Origin: Periplaneta americana
Taxonomy: Eukaryota > Arthropoda > Insecta > Blattodea > Blattidae
Assembly: GCF_040183065.1 (NCBI RefSeq)
Contig: NC_091125.1
Coordinates: 127,430,121-127,494,120, forward strand
Reading direction: 5' to 3'
DNA length: 64,000 nucleotides
How positions within the stretch are numbered: the stretch's first letter is position 1; every line of letters starts with the position of its first letter. Below are positions 1-12,589 of this stretch, one piece after another. Made by a program: the position numbers and the translations under genes. A model generated the notes under the pieces. It was not told where the DNA came from and searched no databases. It was given only the letters and a program-made list of their open reading frames with translations.

Positions 1-91
1 CAAGATGCCTCTTATTTCAATAATTCTATATCATGTTAAATAGTCATTGTCTACACTAAAGTATTATCGTCATCTCTCATTTCTCATCGTA

Positions 92-1102
92 ATGGCGAAC
101 CGACGTGACATGAGACAGCGAGTTATAGCTCTAGTTGAGGCTGGATATGGGGCTAGATCTGCTGGCCGTTTGGTCGGTGTTCCTGGAAGTACAGCCGCGA
201 GATGGGTTCATCGTTACCAAAATTTTGGGGAGGTCGAAAATCGCCCTATTCCTGGGCGTCCGCGGATTTCTTCATTGGAAGAGGATGCTCTTTTATTCGA
301 GACAGTTCGACAGAACCCCTTTCTGACTGCTAACGAAATAAGAGCAGCATCTAACTTTCCCGGCTCTTCACAGACTGTGATCAGCAGGTTGAGGAACCGC
401 GGTATTAGGAGCCGGAGGGCTGCGCAAATGGAAATATTGGGGGAAGCACAAGCTGTCGACCGTCTTGCCTTCGCTACCAATCGAGTGGATTTCGATTGGA
501 GAAATGTAATTTTCTCCGACGAAACAACCATCTCGAGTGATTACGAAGGTCCTGTCCGTGTCTATCGTGAGGATGGTCTCCGACATGATCAGCGCTATGT
601 GCACCGACGTGAAAGATCGGGGCGCTTTAGCATATCGTGTTGGGGGTGGATGTCTTACGATGGACCTGGCGTTATAGAACGCATCGATGGCCGGTTTAAT
701 GCGGAAACTTACGAGCACATTCTGGAAAATATATTCCTTCCCTCCGCCCGAGAACGTTTTCCCGAAGGAACATTGCTGTTCCAGCAGGATAACCATCCCG
801 TGCACTATGCTGCAAGCATTCAAAGATGGTTTCAAAGGAGACCCGAGATCGAAATCATTAATTGGCCTCCGAAGTCACCTGATTTGAATGTCATCGAAAA
901 TTTATGGGCGGAATTGAAAAAGAGAAGGATAGCCACCTATGCCCACCGACGCCCTCGAAATCGAGACGAATTGTGGGATCAAGTTGTTGACACCTGGGAA
1001 GATCTCGCCGGGGATCAGAACTTATTCCACAATCTCGTGACATCCATGCCGGATCGACTTAGAGCTGTAATAGAAGCTGATGGCATGTGGACAAGATTTT
1101 AA
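92..1102 (+). CDS. Tc1/mariner-type transposase, apparently intact
   Basis: A 336-residue ORF runs from the ATG at 92 to a TAA at 1102. The frame is open back to 47, but only a TTG lies there, so I take the ATG that begins MANRRDMRQR. An N-terminal helix-turn-helix region (about residues 1-110, with GRPR near residue 60) precedes a DDE catalytic domain. The first aspartate is in FSDET, the second in QQDNHPVH and the glutamate in SPDLNVIENLW. By my count 35 residues separate the second D from the E (DD35E), against 34 in classical Tc1. These enzymes cut and paste their own element at TA sites. The length is normal and I see no frameshift or stop, which is unusual beside the decayed copies elsewhere. 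The left terminal repeat lies at or beyond the window edge and I could not identify the right one. Confidence 0.93.
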   Translation: MANRRDMRQRVIALVEAGYGARSAGRLVGVPGSTAARWVHRYQNFGEVENRPIPGRPRISSLEEDALLFETVRQNPFLTANEIRAASNFPGSSQTVISRLRNRGIRSRRAAQMEILGEAQAVDRLAFATNRVDFDWRNVIFSDETTISSDYEGPVRVYREDGLRHDQRYVHRRERSGRFSISCWGWMSYDGPGVIERIDGRFNAETYEHILENIFLPSARERFPEGTLLFQQDNHPVHYAASIQRWFQRRPEIEIINWPPKSPDLNVIENLWAELKKRRIATYAHRRPRNRDELWDQVVDTWEDLAGDQNLFHNLVTSMPDRLRAVIEADGMWTRF

Positions 1103-1302
1103 CTTAACAGGTCTCTTTTTGTTTCTTATGATTTTTGTTTGAGGAAGAATACTTTTAACTTCCAAGTAAGATTTATTTTTTTGACGAGGTTCAGCCCACT
1201 TGTAAGACCCAGAAATTGGGCATAAATTATTCCATATTTTTCGACAAATTAGACAGTCGAGGAACTCTGAACAAATTAATTACACCTCAATAAAAAAAAA
1301 GT

Positions 1303-1378
1303 TTTACCTGGGATCGAACACGAGACTTTTCGGTTATACAATGGAACCGGCACGCTACTATATGAGCTACCGAGACAA
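1303..1378 (-). repeat. tRNA-derived SINE head
   Basis: On the minus strand there is an A-box-like GGTAGCTCATATAGTAG and, about 45 nt later, a B-box-like GTGTTCGATCCC. The segment lies next to an A-rich stretch and does not close a canonical acceptor stem. I read it as the head of a SINE rather than a working tRNA gene. Confidence 0.55.
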
Positions 1379-1657
1379 GACAGTGATAGCAGCAGTCCAG
1401 AATGTAGATCCCTTAGCAGGCATTTGCCATTCGGTACAGTGAAGCAATGATATTTTGGGACTCGAGCTATGTTGTGAAATTTGGCAGTCTTCTTCGTGAT
1501 CCTTATTCTGGTCCTTGTCCTTGTTGTGGTCCTTGTAACAATTCTTGTACTATCTGTCATGTTATGTATCCCTACGTCGATATCGAGTGCACCGCGCTGT
1601 AGAACTTTAACTTCCGACGACCAAGAATCGTCTCATTCTTTTTCAGGGTAACTGTAC

Positions 1658-1753
1658 GTATGTATGTATGTATGTATGTATGTATGTATGTATGTATGTA
1701 TGTATGTATGTATGTATGTATGTATGTATGTATGTATGTATGTATGTATGTAT
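1658..1753. repeat. (TATG)n microsatellite
   Basis: About 24 near-perfect copies of the tetranucleotide TATG/GTAT. Confidence 0.97.
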
Positions 1754-2727
1754 ATACTGTAGTTAGTTTAATAGGCTAATATTATAAGCAATTAAATAAA
1801 TTTCACAATTTGACTGATAATTCACCAAATTTGTAACTTAATTTTTCAAAAGTAATTTTATGTTAGAGCCTACTTATAGATTTTAAAGCCTATTACCTGA
1901 ACTTTAAAGCCTATTTTATGCACCTAAAATCACATTTTAACGACCTAAAAATCCGAAGTTTAGTTATGAGTTAAGATCATTAATACAGACGTCAATATCC
2001 TGTTGTCTACGTTCGTTCGTGACGTCTACAAATAACGCAAACAACATCATCGTTTATTTTTCCTTGAGGTTCAAAGTTTGAGAGTTTATTCTTGCGTATT
2101 GCATTTCTTGAATACTACATCTTTCTCAATGGAATGCAATTCCGTAGGCGTTGAATTTCGAGATAGTTAAGTATAAATAATGAATGACATGTTTATCGAC
2201 ATATTTTTATTATGAATTACACAAAGAAACACAGAAACCATCAGAGGCGGAACTGCAGAATTTTATTCCTCAAAATGGTTCGCGTTTCAAGTTCTATATT
2301 TCTACCGAACAAGAACAAACCTGTGGCACTTCCTTCCTCACACACATAGGTAAGAGAAAACTGAGTTCATATAAATTCAGTACTAACAATCAAAGATAAC
2401 ATTTCAGTCACCTAGAATACGAGTAAATTGTTTGAGCACAACACACAAATTTTTGGTTTGGAACGAAAAATTCATTATATCAGTGAAGGCTTCCAAATTT
2501 AGTAACTATTCTGGCAAGAAACCTAGCCTTCACCTGTTATAAAATATTACTAAATTCATTTAGAATTCCTTGAATAATAGTTGGAGCTCTCCTTTCAACC
2601 CGGTAAAGGAAGTAATTATACAGACCACTACTATATAAACGTTTTCGATATTTTGAATACATTATAATAGACTTCTTTTGCAAATATTTAATTACAAATT
2701 TGATACTGACATATTTTTGACATCTCT
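1754..2727. other. No feature recognised
   Basis: AT-rich unique-looking sequence. The open frame at 2184-2399 has no recognisable domain and no coding bias I can defend. Confidence 0.5.
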
Positions 2728-3275
2728 GATTGAGGTTCTGGCTGATATGTAGGTTACATCTATTATCAGATAGTACATCTCACTTGACGATATGTATCGG
2801 AGGAAGAACAATTTAAGATCTAATATTCTACTATAAATGTGCTAAGTGTCAATTTTTCAAATTTCATTTTATTCAATATAAGGGAGGAACATCCATATGA
2901 GAATATTATACTGAATTGTCTCTATCGTGACTCAACTTTACTGTAAGTGGCTCATTCGTGTGCCACAAGACGTTATTATAGATATCTCAACATGCATTTC
3001 GCAGTGTGTTTTTCATCAATATCTCAGAAAGTTGTTTTGGGACTTAGCACATTTTGAATGTCAGGTCTTCAATTGTTTGTATATAGCTAAAGTCTGATTA
3101 GTGTAATGTGCTGCTAGGCAGCGATGTATGCAATGTAGGGGGAAAGGAACTGCCCACCTTACCCCATTATCCCCTGACTTTGTTGCCGCATGAGTGATAC
3201 CTTATTGGTGTCACTTATGAGGTTCAAACGTGTCTTTGAACATTTGACTGAATAACAACACAACAACAACAACAT
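2728..3275 (+). repeat. Dispersed repeat X, long form
   Basis: It starts with GAGGTTCTGGCTGATATG and ends near GACTGAATAACAACAACA. The same two ends recur at 10885-11395 (plus) and 33125-33405 (minus), and the 3' part alone at 10760-10855 (minus) and 56946-57095 (plus). Shared internal blocks include CTCACTTGACGATATGT and GCGATGTATGCAATG. The copy at 33125 lacks about 240 bp of the middle, so long and short forms exist. No coding capacity. The class is unknown to me; it could be a SINE-like or Helitron-like non-autonomous element. Confidence 0.7.
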
Positions 3276-3289
3276 ATTTTTGAATGGGA

Positions 3290-3455
3290 CAAGACAATTT
3301 GATGGTCCAAACGCTAGCGCAATGATCTTAAATCCAGGTTCGATCCCCGGCCAGGTCGTGATGAAATTTGAGTCGGACAAAGCAGATGTTGCAGAGGGTA
3401 TTCGGGTTTGTTCTGTTTCCGTCTATCATTCCATATAACTTTAATTAATAACTTA
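3290..3455 (+). repeat. tRNA-derived SINE, family E
   Basis: A B-box CAGGTTCGATCCCCGG is followed by a body (AAGCAGATGTTGCAGAGGGT ... TCTATCATT) that matches the minus-strand copy at 57985-58195. The A-box half is degraded. Confidence 0.65.
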
Positions 3456-3654
3456 CGTAGAAACAAGTGATAGATTACATATAAATAAAAGATTATTACT
3501 TTGATTTGAATAAAAATCACAATGTAACTCCTCGCACTGTAATACGTAGAGTTCCCTCCTAGTATTTATATTCCACTTAACATCAATTAATCTTTTACAA
3601 CTATATATAAAAACAAATTAAACAAATACCACAACATAATTAAAATTACAGAAA

Positions 3655-4460
<806 letters not shown>

Positions 4461-4819
4461 AAGTACGTAAGGACAGAAAGAATTAAAAGTCTTGTTTCAC
4501 CGGAAAAGGAATGTAGTAGACAAGAGTGAAATGATGCCTCTAAAGCAGCTGTCATCAAAACACTGCACTCTCGGGCTAGCCTCTCTTACCCGCGGACAAG
4601 ACAGTACCCTAGCGTGCATTCGTGGCTGCTGGCGGGTATGCTGTCTCTCTATCCCTTGTGACCGACGGAGCAGAGTTCCTTACCCTCCATGCACTCTACC
4701 CATTTCAGCGAGTGCTGACGACCACTGCTCTAAAGAAATGAAACGTTTTACTGTAGTACCGGAAGGTACACGTTCATTAACAAAGCTTCTAGTTTTTTTT
4801 ATACTTTTTCCCTACTTGG
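4461..4819. other. No feature recognised
   Basis: Contains a 111-codon open frame (4492-4827) with low-complexity composition and no recognisable domain. I do not call it a gene. Confidence 0.4.
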
Positions 4820-5060
4820 TTATTTAATGACGCTGTATCAACTACTAGGTTAACGTCGATATAATTGATTATAGTCAGATGGTATTTGGCGAGTTGTGGC
4901 CGAGGATTCGCCATAGCTTACCTGACATTCGTCTTACGGTTGAAGAAAATATCGAAAAAAAACTACGTAACAGCCCAAGCAGGGACGAATCCTCGTCCAA
5001 GTGCAACTCTGGGTCGGAAGATAAACGCGCTACCGCCTAAGCTACGCCTGTGGCTAGTTT
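4820..5060 (-). repeat. tRNA-derived SINE, family F
   Basis: In reverse complement it matches the plus-strand copy at 30728-30925: head AGCTTAGGCGGTAGCGCG, B-box region with GGACGAGGATTCG, then a body with GGCGAATCCTCGGCCA. It is more diverged than the other copy. Confidence 0.7.
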
Positions 5061-7255
5061 CTGATACTATCATGTCCCAAAACTTGTAACACTCAGCCGA
5101 ACAATCTGTAGTAAAATGTAATGTTCCATCTTAAAATTATGAAAACCAGTATCAAAATTACGCTCCAGGCATTTCAAAGATACACATATACCAGGGGCGG
5201 TTCTACAATAAGAACTTCAGAGCTGCAGAACCGCCATTTAAATGGACCTGAAAAAAATTAAAAATGTTAAACTTGCTTTTATGTAATCTAGTTCATTGTT
5301 TCATTTACTTTTCAAATTCATTCTCCTTCGATTCGAGATTTTACTGTCTGTAGGAGCCTTGAACTGCTCGAGAATTTTAGCTGTAGTGTACTTTTCGGAT
5401 CTGTGATCGGCAGTTCTTGAAGCTCAACATAGGGCAGTCGGCAGCAGAAAACTGGTTTTCTTCACCGAAACGATAAGACTGCACTGGAGCTGCAGCCGAA
5501 GCAGCTCTCTCCGAATATACAAAAGAACCGTCAACACCCTCGTCTCTTTATGACCTGCGTTAGTCTTCTGGACTACTGAATATCATTAGAGTTCCAGTGG
5601 GTTATATTACTGTGGGTGGTGTGATGTGATTAGTCAGTGTGTCTAAGGAAATATTTAAATTAGAAATGAATGAAATAAAAACCTAATCGACCAACCCTTT
5701 TCGAAATTAAAAGAGAAATTGCATGTTAACTCAAGAAATTAGGACGTCCTACACAAAATTTAAATATTGAAATTTCTGGAAATCATGTAGCCTACTAGTC
5801 ATTTTAATACCGAAATGTGTAATGGAAACGATTGGTTTTTTGCTGCGCTTCATGAAAACGCTTTCTGCCCCAACCGCGTATTCTGTTTAGAGAAGAAAAT
5901 ACATGGACAAACACCGGAGTGAAGGATTTAGTTAACTTGACTTAAAAAACTAGAAAATCATATGGGGGCACATCTCCACTACGTGACTAGTTGTACCAGA
6001 TGGGAGAGGTGTAGCGCACGGATGGTTGGAGTACAATTTCGGGTGCACAGTCAACTTCGAGAAGGGGCTGTAATTACACGCGTTATCCGATTTAGATGCA
6101 ATAAACAGCATGCGTTTGCTAAATACACTATTTTTCATGCAGAACTGCCAACCTTTGTAACCGCGGGCCGCTACTGACATATACTGTAATAATTTCAGAA
6201 GATATTTTAAATGTCTTCTGTAAAGATGAGGGCGAGGTGGTGGCAACTTTGGGCACGTCTTGACATTCTGCGAAGTAACCGACTGCCTGTAGATAATATG
6301 AATGTGACTCTTGTCGACCTTGGGAGTTTGGATACTGTTCTGTACGGTATAGTGAACAAGACCAGTTTATCAGCAGCCACGCTCCGCTACGTTACCCCAA
6401 GAGCAGCACTCTGGATTAAAAAAACTGTGAGTACGAACACATGTCACACTTTAAAAACCAAATTAGAGGGGAGTGTTAGTTCGCTGAAGACTGTTATATT
6501 ATGAATTGTATGTGTAAATGATTGAATGGAACACATGGTTTACGCGTCAGTTTTCCGAATGTTGGCTTGTTGCCTTGTTTGCTATTAAGTTAAAATTGGA
6601 TCCATCGCTTCACGCTGTTTTAAAATAGTTTAAATATACTTAACCTTGGCATCTCACGCTTATTTTTTATTTGCCTTCACTTGTCAGGCTAGAACTTAAT
6701 TCACGCGCGCTTTCATAGAAGCTGTACTGTAAAGGAAATTACATAATTTGTGTTTATCCACGTGGAATAACTATTCTTTACTGCAGTCTTTTTATAAAAA
6801 TCACTCTTTCTACTAAAATTTATGAGTAAAATAGTGCTGAGTTAGTTCCCTTCGTACACCTTGCATATAAGGATCTGTAACAGGTTAGGTTTGGTTAGTT
6901 TAGACTTTTGTTATGCCTTGCATGTATGATCAATTCATCTCCACAAAAAAATGCTTTATAAATTCAACTATTTTCACTTCCGAAATCACCGGAACTACCT
7001 CAACGCTAGTATTGTCAAATTTATAAATGACAAGTTTAATTAAAAATTAACATTTATTTGAGGTGACAAAATGTTTACTCAATCTTCGATCTCTCTACGC
7101 TCCACATAAGGTACTGACACCTGATTTTGTGTTGCGTTATTTCATGTTGAAACTGACAGATAGTACAATTTTACAAATATACATGCAGTACATGTGGAAA
7201 AATAAATAAGCAAGTTTTCGTAAGATCGAGAATCAGTGACATTGGTTTGTTCAGG
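5061..7255. other. No gene recognised; isolated hAT-like end
   Basis: AT-rich sequence without a supported gene. At 5193 CAGGGGCGGTTCTAC looks like one terminus of a hAT element, but I found no matching end or 8-bp duplication. The open frames at 5962-6177 and 6211-6504 have no recognisable domains. Confidence 0.4.
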
Positions 7256-7262
7256 CTTTTAG

Positions 7263-7426
7263 CACTGTCTAATATATACAGTCACGAAGCTCAATACGTA
7301 GTAAATATGCATCCATAGGATCGCTACTATCGCCTTATTACAGACAATGCGAAATAGTACCGGCACAGTCTATTGTTCCTAGCACCCTCACAACTCAAGC
7401 TTCGTGACTGTATATACTAGACTGTG
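7263..7426 (+). mobile_element. MITE family M, copy 1
   Basis: Terminal inverted repeats of the form CACAGTCTAGTATATACAGT / ACTGTATATACTAGACTGTG are flanked by the 7-bp direct repeat CTTTTAG at 7256-7262 and 7427-7433. No coding capacity. It shares its interior (TCAATACGTAGTAAATATGC, GACAATGCGAAATAGTACC) with six further copies in this window. Confidence 0.93.
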
Positions 7427-7433
7427 CTTTTAG

Positions 7434-8062
7434 TATGCTTTGGATAGCCTATACGTTTTTTGGTAGATACACAAACAGATTTACCTTGGACCGAAGAAAG
7501 AAGTATTTTCGCGCGCAGTGTAACATAATGATGGTATCACTGGGTTACGTGATGATTTCGTGTGAAAATGTTTCAATCATCGGTCGGATATATAAGGAAC
7601 GAAGGTAGACTATTTGGAGCGGGTTGGGTGGATTCATATGTAGTTTTAGAAGTGATCACATCGTTTCTTTAGAGTGGTCTGCTAAAATTTTGAGGTTATG
7701 TTCAATTATCTCAGTAGGTTTCTTTTTCTCTGTGTTGTGCGCAGAAGATTTGAAGATTTACCAGATTTATAGATGATAATTTTAATTAGAATTTAACATT
7801 TGTTCGAGGTGATCAAATGTTTATAAAGTAAGTCCAACTTAAAGGGAAAACTCTTAACGAAAATTGATGCAGAGTTCGTGTAAGTCGCAGTCACTACGCC
7901 TTTATAAATGGAAGTTGTATCCAATTTGTACTTAAATAATAATCATAGTCCTATGCACGCACAGGAGTTTGAGACAGTAGAGCTGTCACATTTTCTTGAT
8001 ATCGGCAGCAAAATTAAATTACTTGACCACTACACATTGCGCCTTTTACATCCAAGAACACT
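7434..8062. other. No feature recognised
   Basis: AT-rich non-coding sequence. Confidence 0.4.
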
Positions 8063-8345
8063 AGCCGCCAAGGTTGTCAAATGGTAAAGCACTGGACTTA
8101 CAATCCTGTGCCACGGGTTACATCTCCAGTTTATCCCAGATTTACAACTTACGAGTATGTTGGCCAAGTCCGTGGTTCAGATAACAGGGGTCTTCTTCGG
8201 GGGCTCCGGTTCCCTGTAGTATCCAACAAATCATCGTCTCATCTCGTCTCGTCCCGTCCCGTTTTATCACGATTGTAGTGTAGACCAATCTCCTATGGCG
8301 AACTCTGTGCAACGACTCTGTCGTCCCTAAAATTTTCTGGATTGT
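8063..8345 (+). repeat. Probable tRNA-related SINE
   Basis: AAGGTTGTCAAATGGTAAAG followed by CCTGTGCCACGGGTTACATC has the spacing of A and B boxes. A T/C-rich body (TCATCTCGTCTCGTCCCG) and a conserved-looking tail follow. It is the only copy in the window, so the assignment rests on architecture alone. Confidence 0.45.
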
Positions 8346-8559
8346 ATGGCAAGATGAGAATGAAACCTGCCTTCACATGTACTTAACTTCGCATTATCCA
8401 GTCCGTAATCTGTGATTATACAGATAATCCGCATTTTGTTTCAGAAATTACGAGCCAGTAGGCCTGTAGGAAACCTAACGTAAAATGGTGACAATTTTGA
8501 TTAATATTAAGGAAAACCATGGTCAATTAGTGTTGTTGTGATGTACCGAAGTACGTATG

Positions 8560-8698
8560 ATATTTCCGTGCAGGAATTCTGCATTACCATTCGATAAAGG
8601 ATGGGTGAAACGGAGAAAAATTCTCTCCGGCACCAGGACTCGAACCTGGGTTTTTCAGCTCTACTTGCTGACGCTTTATCCACTAAGCCACACCGGAT
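8560..8698 (-). repeat. tRNA-derived SINE, family H
   Basis: On the minus strand an A box (GTGGCTTAGTGGATAAAGCG) and a B box (CAGGTTCGAGTCCTGG) are followed by GGAGAGAATTTTTCTCC. The same head-plus-GAATTTTTCTCC layout recurs in the SINEs at 36327 and 36668, which suggests a related family. Confidence 0.75.
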
Positions 8699-8829
8699 TT
8701 CAGTTTTGATGCCGTATTGAATCAATCAGTTTAAATTCCACCTCTTAGTTTTCGTTTAGTGGCCAACCCTCATGGACTGTGTCACAGATGTGTGACAGTG
8801 GCACAATGTCCAACACACTATGTGCAGAG

Positions 8830-9370
8830 GTGCAGTCATTATGAGTACGATAGATTCGGTATTGCCAGTTGTACGACCCGGGCATTTAAATCACCTGCAA
8901 TGACTAAATAGTCCCTCTTTCCAATTTTGCTAGTGTATTCCTGAAGCTCTTTATAAAATAATTCTGTTTCTTGTCGCTTCCCTTCATTTGGGGCATAGCC
9001 TATACTTTAATTATTATGTTACAGTGTATTCTTCCTGTTTTTATATTTAATGTTACAAATCTATCGTTGATCTACGAATATCCTATAATTCTTGGTTTTG
9101 ATTTCTTCTTAATTAAGATATCTATACCAGATGCTGCATGTGGTTCTTCTCTGCCCCTGAATATATAAAAAAAATAATTATTTATTTCTTCTGTAACTTT
9201 CCCTTTCTTTTTGGTCTCCGATAATACTAATATATCTTTCTCTTCGTCGCTTCATTTATTATTTCTGGCATTTTTCTAGCTAATCCCCTGACGTACCACG
9301 TGGCAATTGTCATATATTCCAATAGCGTTATCCTAGTATGATTGCTTCGATCGGCATCCGTCCTATTCAT
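8830..9370 (-). mobile_element. Decayed LINE endonuclease-domain fragment
   Basis: Minus-strand translation with frameshifts gives MTIATWYVRGLARKMPEI, EATKRKDILVLSETKKK and, further on, CPK / EGKR / LEYTSKIGKRDYLV-like text ending at GDLNA. This is the order of the apurinic-endonuclease domain of a non-LTR retrotransposon, including the aspartate-asparagine pair of GDLNA. Many stops make it a pseudogene. It may belong to the same family as 15795-16195, which carries a C-terminal piece. Confidence 0.65.
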
Positions 9371-9435
9371 CCGTTTAATTTCTTTATGCTCGACCATGCC
9401 GAAATGTAGTAATTATACACCTGGTAGCAGTCCTT

Positions 9436-9560
9436 TAATGCATGTCATTAAAGTACACCTACTCATTAAAGTACAGGTGTTCAGCCAATGACAAGTCAGC
9501 TTTGTACCGTTATAAAACCTCAGCCAATGACAAGTCAGCTTTGTACCGTTATAAAACCGC
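9436..9560 (+). repeat. Short direct repeats
   Basis: CATTAAAGTACA occurs twice, followed by two adjacent copies of a 40-bp unit that starts CAGCCAATGACAAGTCAGCT and ends in CCGTTATAAAACC. Confidence 0.9.
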
Positions 9561-10079
9561 AAGTATAGATTATTCTCGGATATGCAATCGAAAGAGAATT
9601 AGCGAAAAGTCACGGAGGCTGGAAATCCAATACTGTCGCAGAAGGTTATGTTTTGTTACTATAATAATTAGCGTTAATTGTAAATAATATTCAAATAAAT
9701 TCAATTTGTCATCTCATTTTTCAATGTCTAATTTAATTTCAATGTTATATCAAAGTTAATATTTAATTTACTCTGTAGGTTCTTATAGGCCATCAAGGTC
9801 AATGTGGACATCTGTTCCTCTGAAAAAATCAATACTGCGCACATCTCACAATTTACGAGGTATTGCTCAAGGTCAGTTAGATACAAATAAAATGAATAAT
9901 TTCAAGTTAGAAATATGGTAAAGCATAAAATGTCTTATGAAACTCGCCTATAATGGTAATTAAGAAGCTCGTATGAAAATTATGAAACTCGCCTGCGCTC
10001 GTTTCATAAACATCCATACTCGCTTCTTAAATACTATCATTATAGGCTCGTTGCATAATGTACTATTAGTTTTTCGAGT
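9561..10079. other. No feature recognised
   Basis: AT-rich non-coding sequence with imperfect internal repeats of GAAACTCGCCTATAATGG and its complement near 9935-10050. Confidence 0.4.
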
Positions 10080-10410
10080 AACTTGATGCCCCCTGGTTGC
10101 GCTACCAGCGCCACGCAGAGTAAGAATAATGGTGGGGTTGCCACATTAAGGCCTTTCTTCTTGCTTGCCTATGTACTACCCCCTACAGGCAGGGTTGCCT
10201 CTTCCGATTGGTTTACCGAAGAATTTGCCTTGAGGTCTTCACCCGTTTCCTTCGTCAGGGGTCCTCGTTTTACCCCGAGAGACTGGGTCCTTGACAGTAC
10301 TTAGTCACTAACATTAGTGTTCACCCTCGCGACGAGAACGCGACTGCCGAGTTACCCAACTGTGCGTAGTTACGGCCATATTCCCCTTGTACGTTGGGCC
10401 GGGTTAATGA
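10080..10410. other. GC-rich island of unknown nature
   Basis: A sharp rise in G+C within AT-rich surroundings. The open frame 10083-10304 has no recognisable domain. It looks like the end of a mobile element, but I could not assign it. Confidence 0.35.
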
Positions 10411-10617
10411 CCTTGTATAATACCAATTTAATTTATGTTTATGGATGGCTGAATGAATGGCTAGTGGGAAAGAGAATGGTTGAATGGATGAAAAAACCAT
10501 TCAGTGTCTTAATAAATTACGCAATGAGAGAATAAACGAATTGGAAAACAAAAACCTAACACTTCTATTGAATTCATGAATGCAATATTAAATTAATTAA
10601 TGCTTCTAAAATGAATT

Positions 10618-10659
10618 AAAGGTTGGTTGAATTAATTACAATTAATTCAACCAACCTTT
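10618..10659. repeat. Perfect 20-bp-arm hairpin
   Basis: AAAGGTTGGTTGAATTAATT is followed after two bases by its exact reverse complement. Confidence 0.95.
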
Positions 10660-10759
10660 TATTAATAAAATAGTTATTTAATAAATGAATTAGAGAATTG
10701 TTTATAAATTAATGGCATATTTAATTAAACGTAAAATTGATTAATCGATATAGGAAACA

Positions 10760-10855
10760 ATGGATGTTGTTTAGTCAACTGTCCGAAGACAGGTCTGAAC
10801 CTCACAAGTGATACCAATAATGCACCACTTATGAGGCGAACTAAGCCAGGAGATA
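10760..10855 (-). repeat. Repeat X, 3' fragment
   Basis: The reverse complement matches the end of repeat X (ATCACTTGTGAGGTTCAGAC ... GTTGACTAAACAAC). Confidence 0.8.
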
Positions 10856-10884
10856 GAATGAATTAATGAGTGAATAGCCCTCTG

Positions 10885-11395
10885 TTTGAGGTTCTGGCTG
10901 ATATGTACATTTATTATCAGGCAGTACATCTCACTCGACGATATATGTCAGAGAAAAAACAATTCAGTAGTGCTCGGGAAAAGTGGCACCAGTCAAAAAT
11001 GTTAATTTTACAAAAGAAGGAAAAAAAACTGTCTTCACACTGGCTTATGTCGATTTGATTTCCTTCTGTATGAATTATTGTAATGGGAGAAATACTTATG
11101 TCTCTTTTCCCAAGCGAGCAGATGTTCCGTAAGTTGTCAATAAATTATCAAAAAAGGTTTGTGGAAACTGACTTATGCCACTTTTCCCAGCACTGCAGAA
11201 CTGTTTGTACGGTATGCATCTTAATTCTGACTAGTATAATTTATGTAGCTTGTCGGCGATGTATGCAATGGAAGGGGACAGGAACTGGCCAACCTACCCC
11301 ATTATCTCCTGGTCTAGTTGCCTCGTAAGTGGTGCCTTGTTGGTGTCACTTGTGAGATTCAGATCTGTCGTCGAAGAGTTGACTAAACAACAACA
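10885..11395 (+). repeat. Dispersed repeat X, long form
   Basis: It has both ends of the family: GAGGTTCTGGCTGATATG at the left and GTTGACTAAACAACAACAA at the right. It keeps the longer middle segment missing from the copy at 33125. Confidence 0.8.
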
Positions 11396-11742
11396 AAAAT
11401 GAGTGAATTAGTAAATTAATAAGGGAATTAATTATTCAAATGAGCGAATGGCTAAATAAAATAATTTTTGAATGGACGAAAGGACGAATAGATGGCCCAG
11501 TGAACTAATGGAAAAACGAATTAATTGCTAGATGAATAACTTAATGAATGGTTGAATGACCGATCTGATGGAATATAGCCTATATCTCGCGTAGGAATGA
11601 AGTAAGGTACGAATTAATTTGAAAATGAATGATTATGCATTTTAGATGGATCAGGAAGAACCGATGAATGAGTAAATAAATAAGCAAAGGATATCCATCA
11701 GCAACAAATTCTTTAGATTCAGGAATCATAATATGTAAATTC

Positions 11743-11752
11743 ATTATTATTA

Positions 11753-11806
<54 letters not shown>
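11743..11806. repeat. (ATT)n microsatellite
   Basis: About 20 ATT units with one interruption. Confidence 0.97.
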
Positions 11807-11809
<3 letters not shown>

Positions 11810-12589
11810 AATACAAGTGTTCTTTCCAAACGATTGAAAGCAAGTCACGTACCATACACGTCTTATGTTAGATATCAGGAAAAAATTACTATATGCACTC
11901 AATTGTACCATATTTCTTTCGAAATGTAAACTGAGTTATGAAATCTTCCGCGAATACCTGTATCCTCTTCCTTCATCTGTTTATTTAAGATTATAATGTT
12001 CTAAATATGACTTAGCGTGCTCTGCCGTCAGCTAGTCTAGTTGCTACAGATAACGATTCAAGTCGTGGAGTAGAATGTGAAGATCTCTCAGTGGGACAAG
12101 ATAGACTTTTACGTGGACAAAAATCGTAAAATAAACGTCGCTGTTTCAATTAAAAGCAATGTAAAATTATTCTATAATAATCAAGCTGTTAGACTGTACT
12201 CCAATAACATCGCAAAGTTGTGGAATCTACATTGCCAGTCTACTTCCATCCTATCAGGTGAATTTCTCACTCGACTTGAGTGGTTGTGGTTTGTCTTACA
12301 GAAGTGTGTTCTGAATATCTTATAATGGGAAGTAATACTCAAGGTAGGTGTATTTTCACAATCTCCTTTATTGTTCGTACATTTCTACTTTTAACTCCAG
12401 GATTAAAAAAAAATACACGTTACATAATCTACCAAAATTCAGAATTTGCGTTCTATTTCTCTTGAGTTGTAGAAATTTATACGCATTTATGATAGATGGA
12501 AGGTCTTGGGTTCGTGTTTATACAATTTTCATATGTTTCTAGGTACCTTAGCTCATTTAAATAAGAAAAATTGTTTCAGCAGACCAAAT
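11807..12589. other. No feature recognised
   Basis: AT-rich sequence. Several 60-80-codon open frames carry no recognisable domain. Confidence 0.4.

Larger units (their letters stand above)
10420..11560. repeat. Degenerate GAAT/ATTAA-rich tract interrupted by repeat X copies
   Basis: Both flanks (10430-10755 and 11400-11560) are dominated by irregular TGAATGG, GAATTAAT and AATGAATG words, as in an old decayed microsatellite. Repeat X copies at 10760-10855 and 10885-11395 lie within it. Confidence 0.6.

Noticed and set aside
10083..10304. 73-codon frame in the GC-rich island
   Set aside because: No domain and no partner exons; composition alone explains the open frame.
12304..12345. 42-nt exon-like segment (TTACAG ... 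CAAG/GTAGGT)
   Set aside because: No partner exon; such short splice-like pairs occur by chance in AT-rich DNA.
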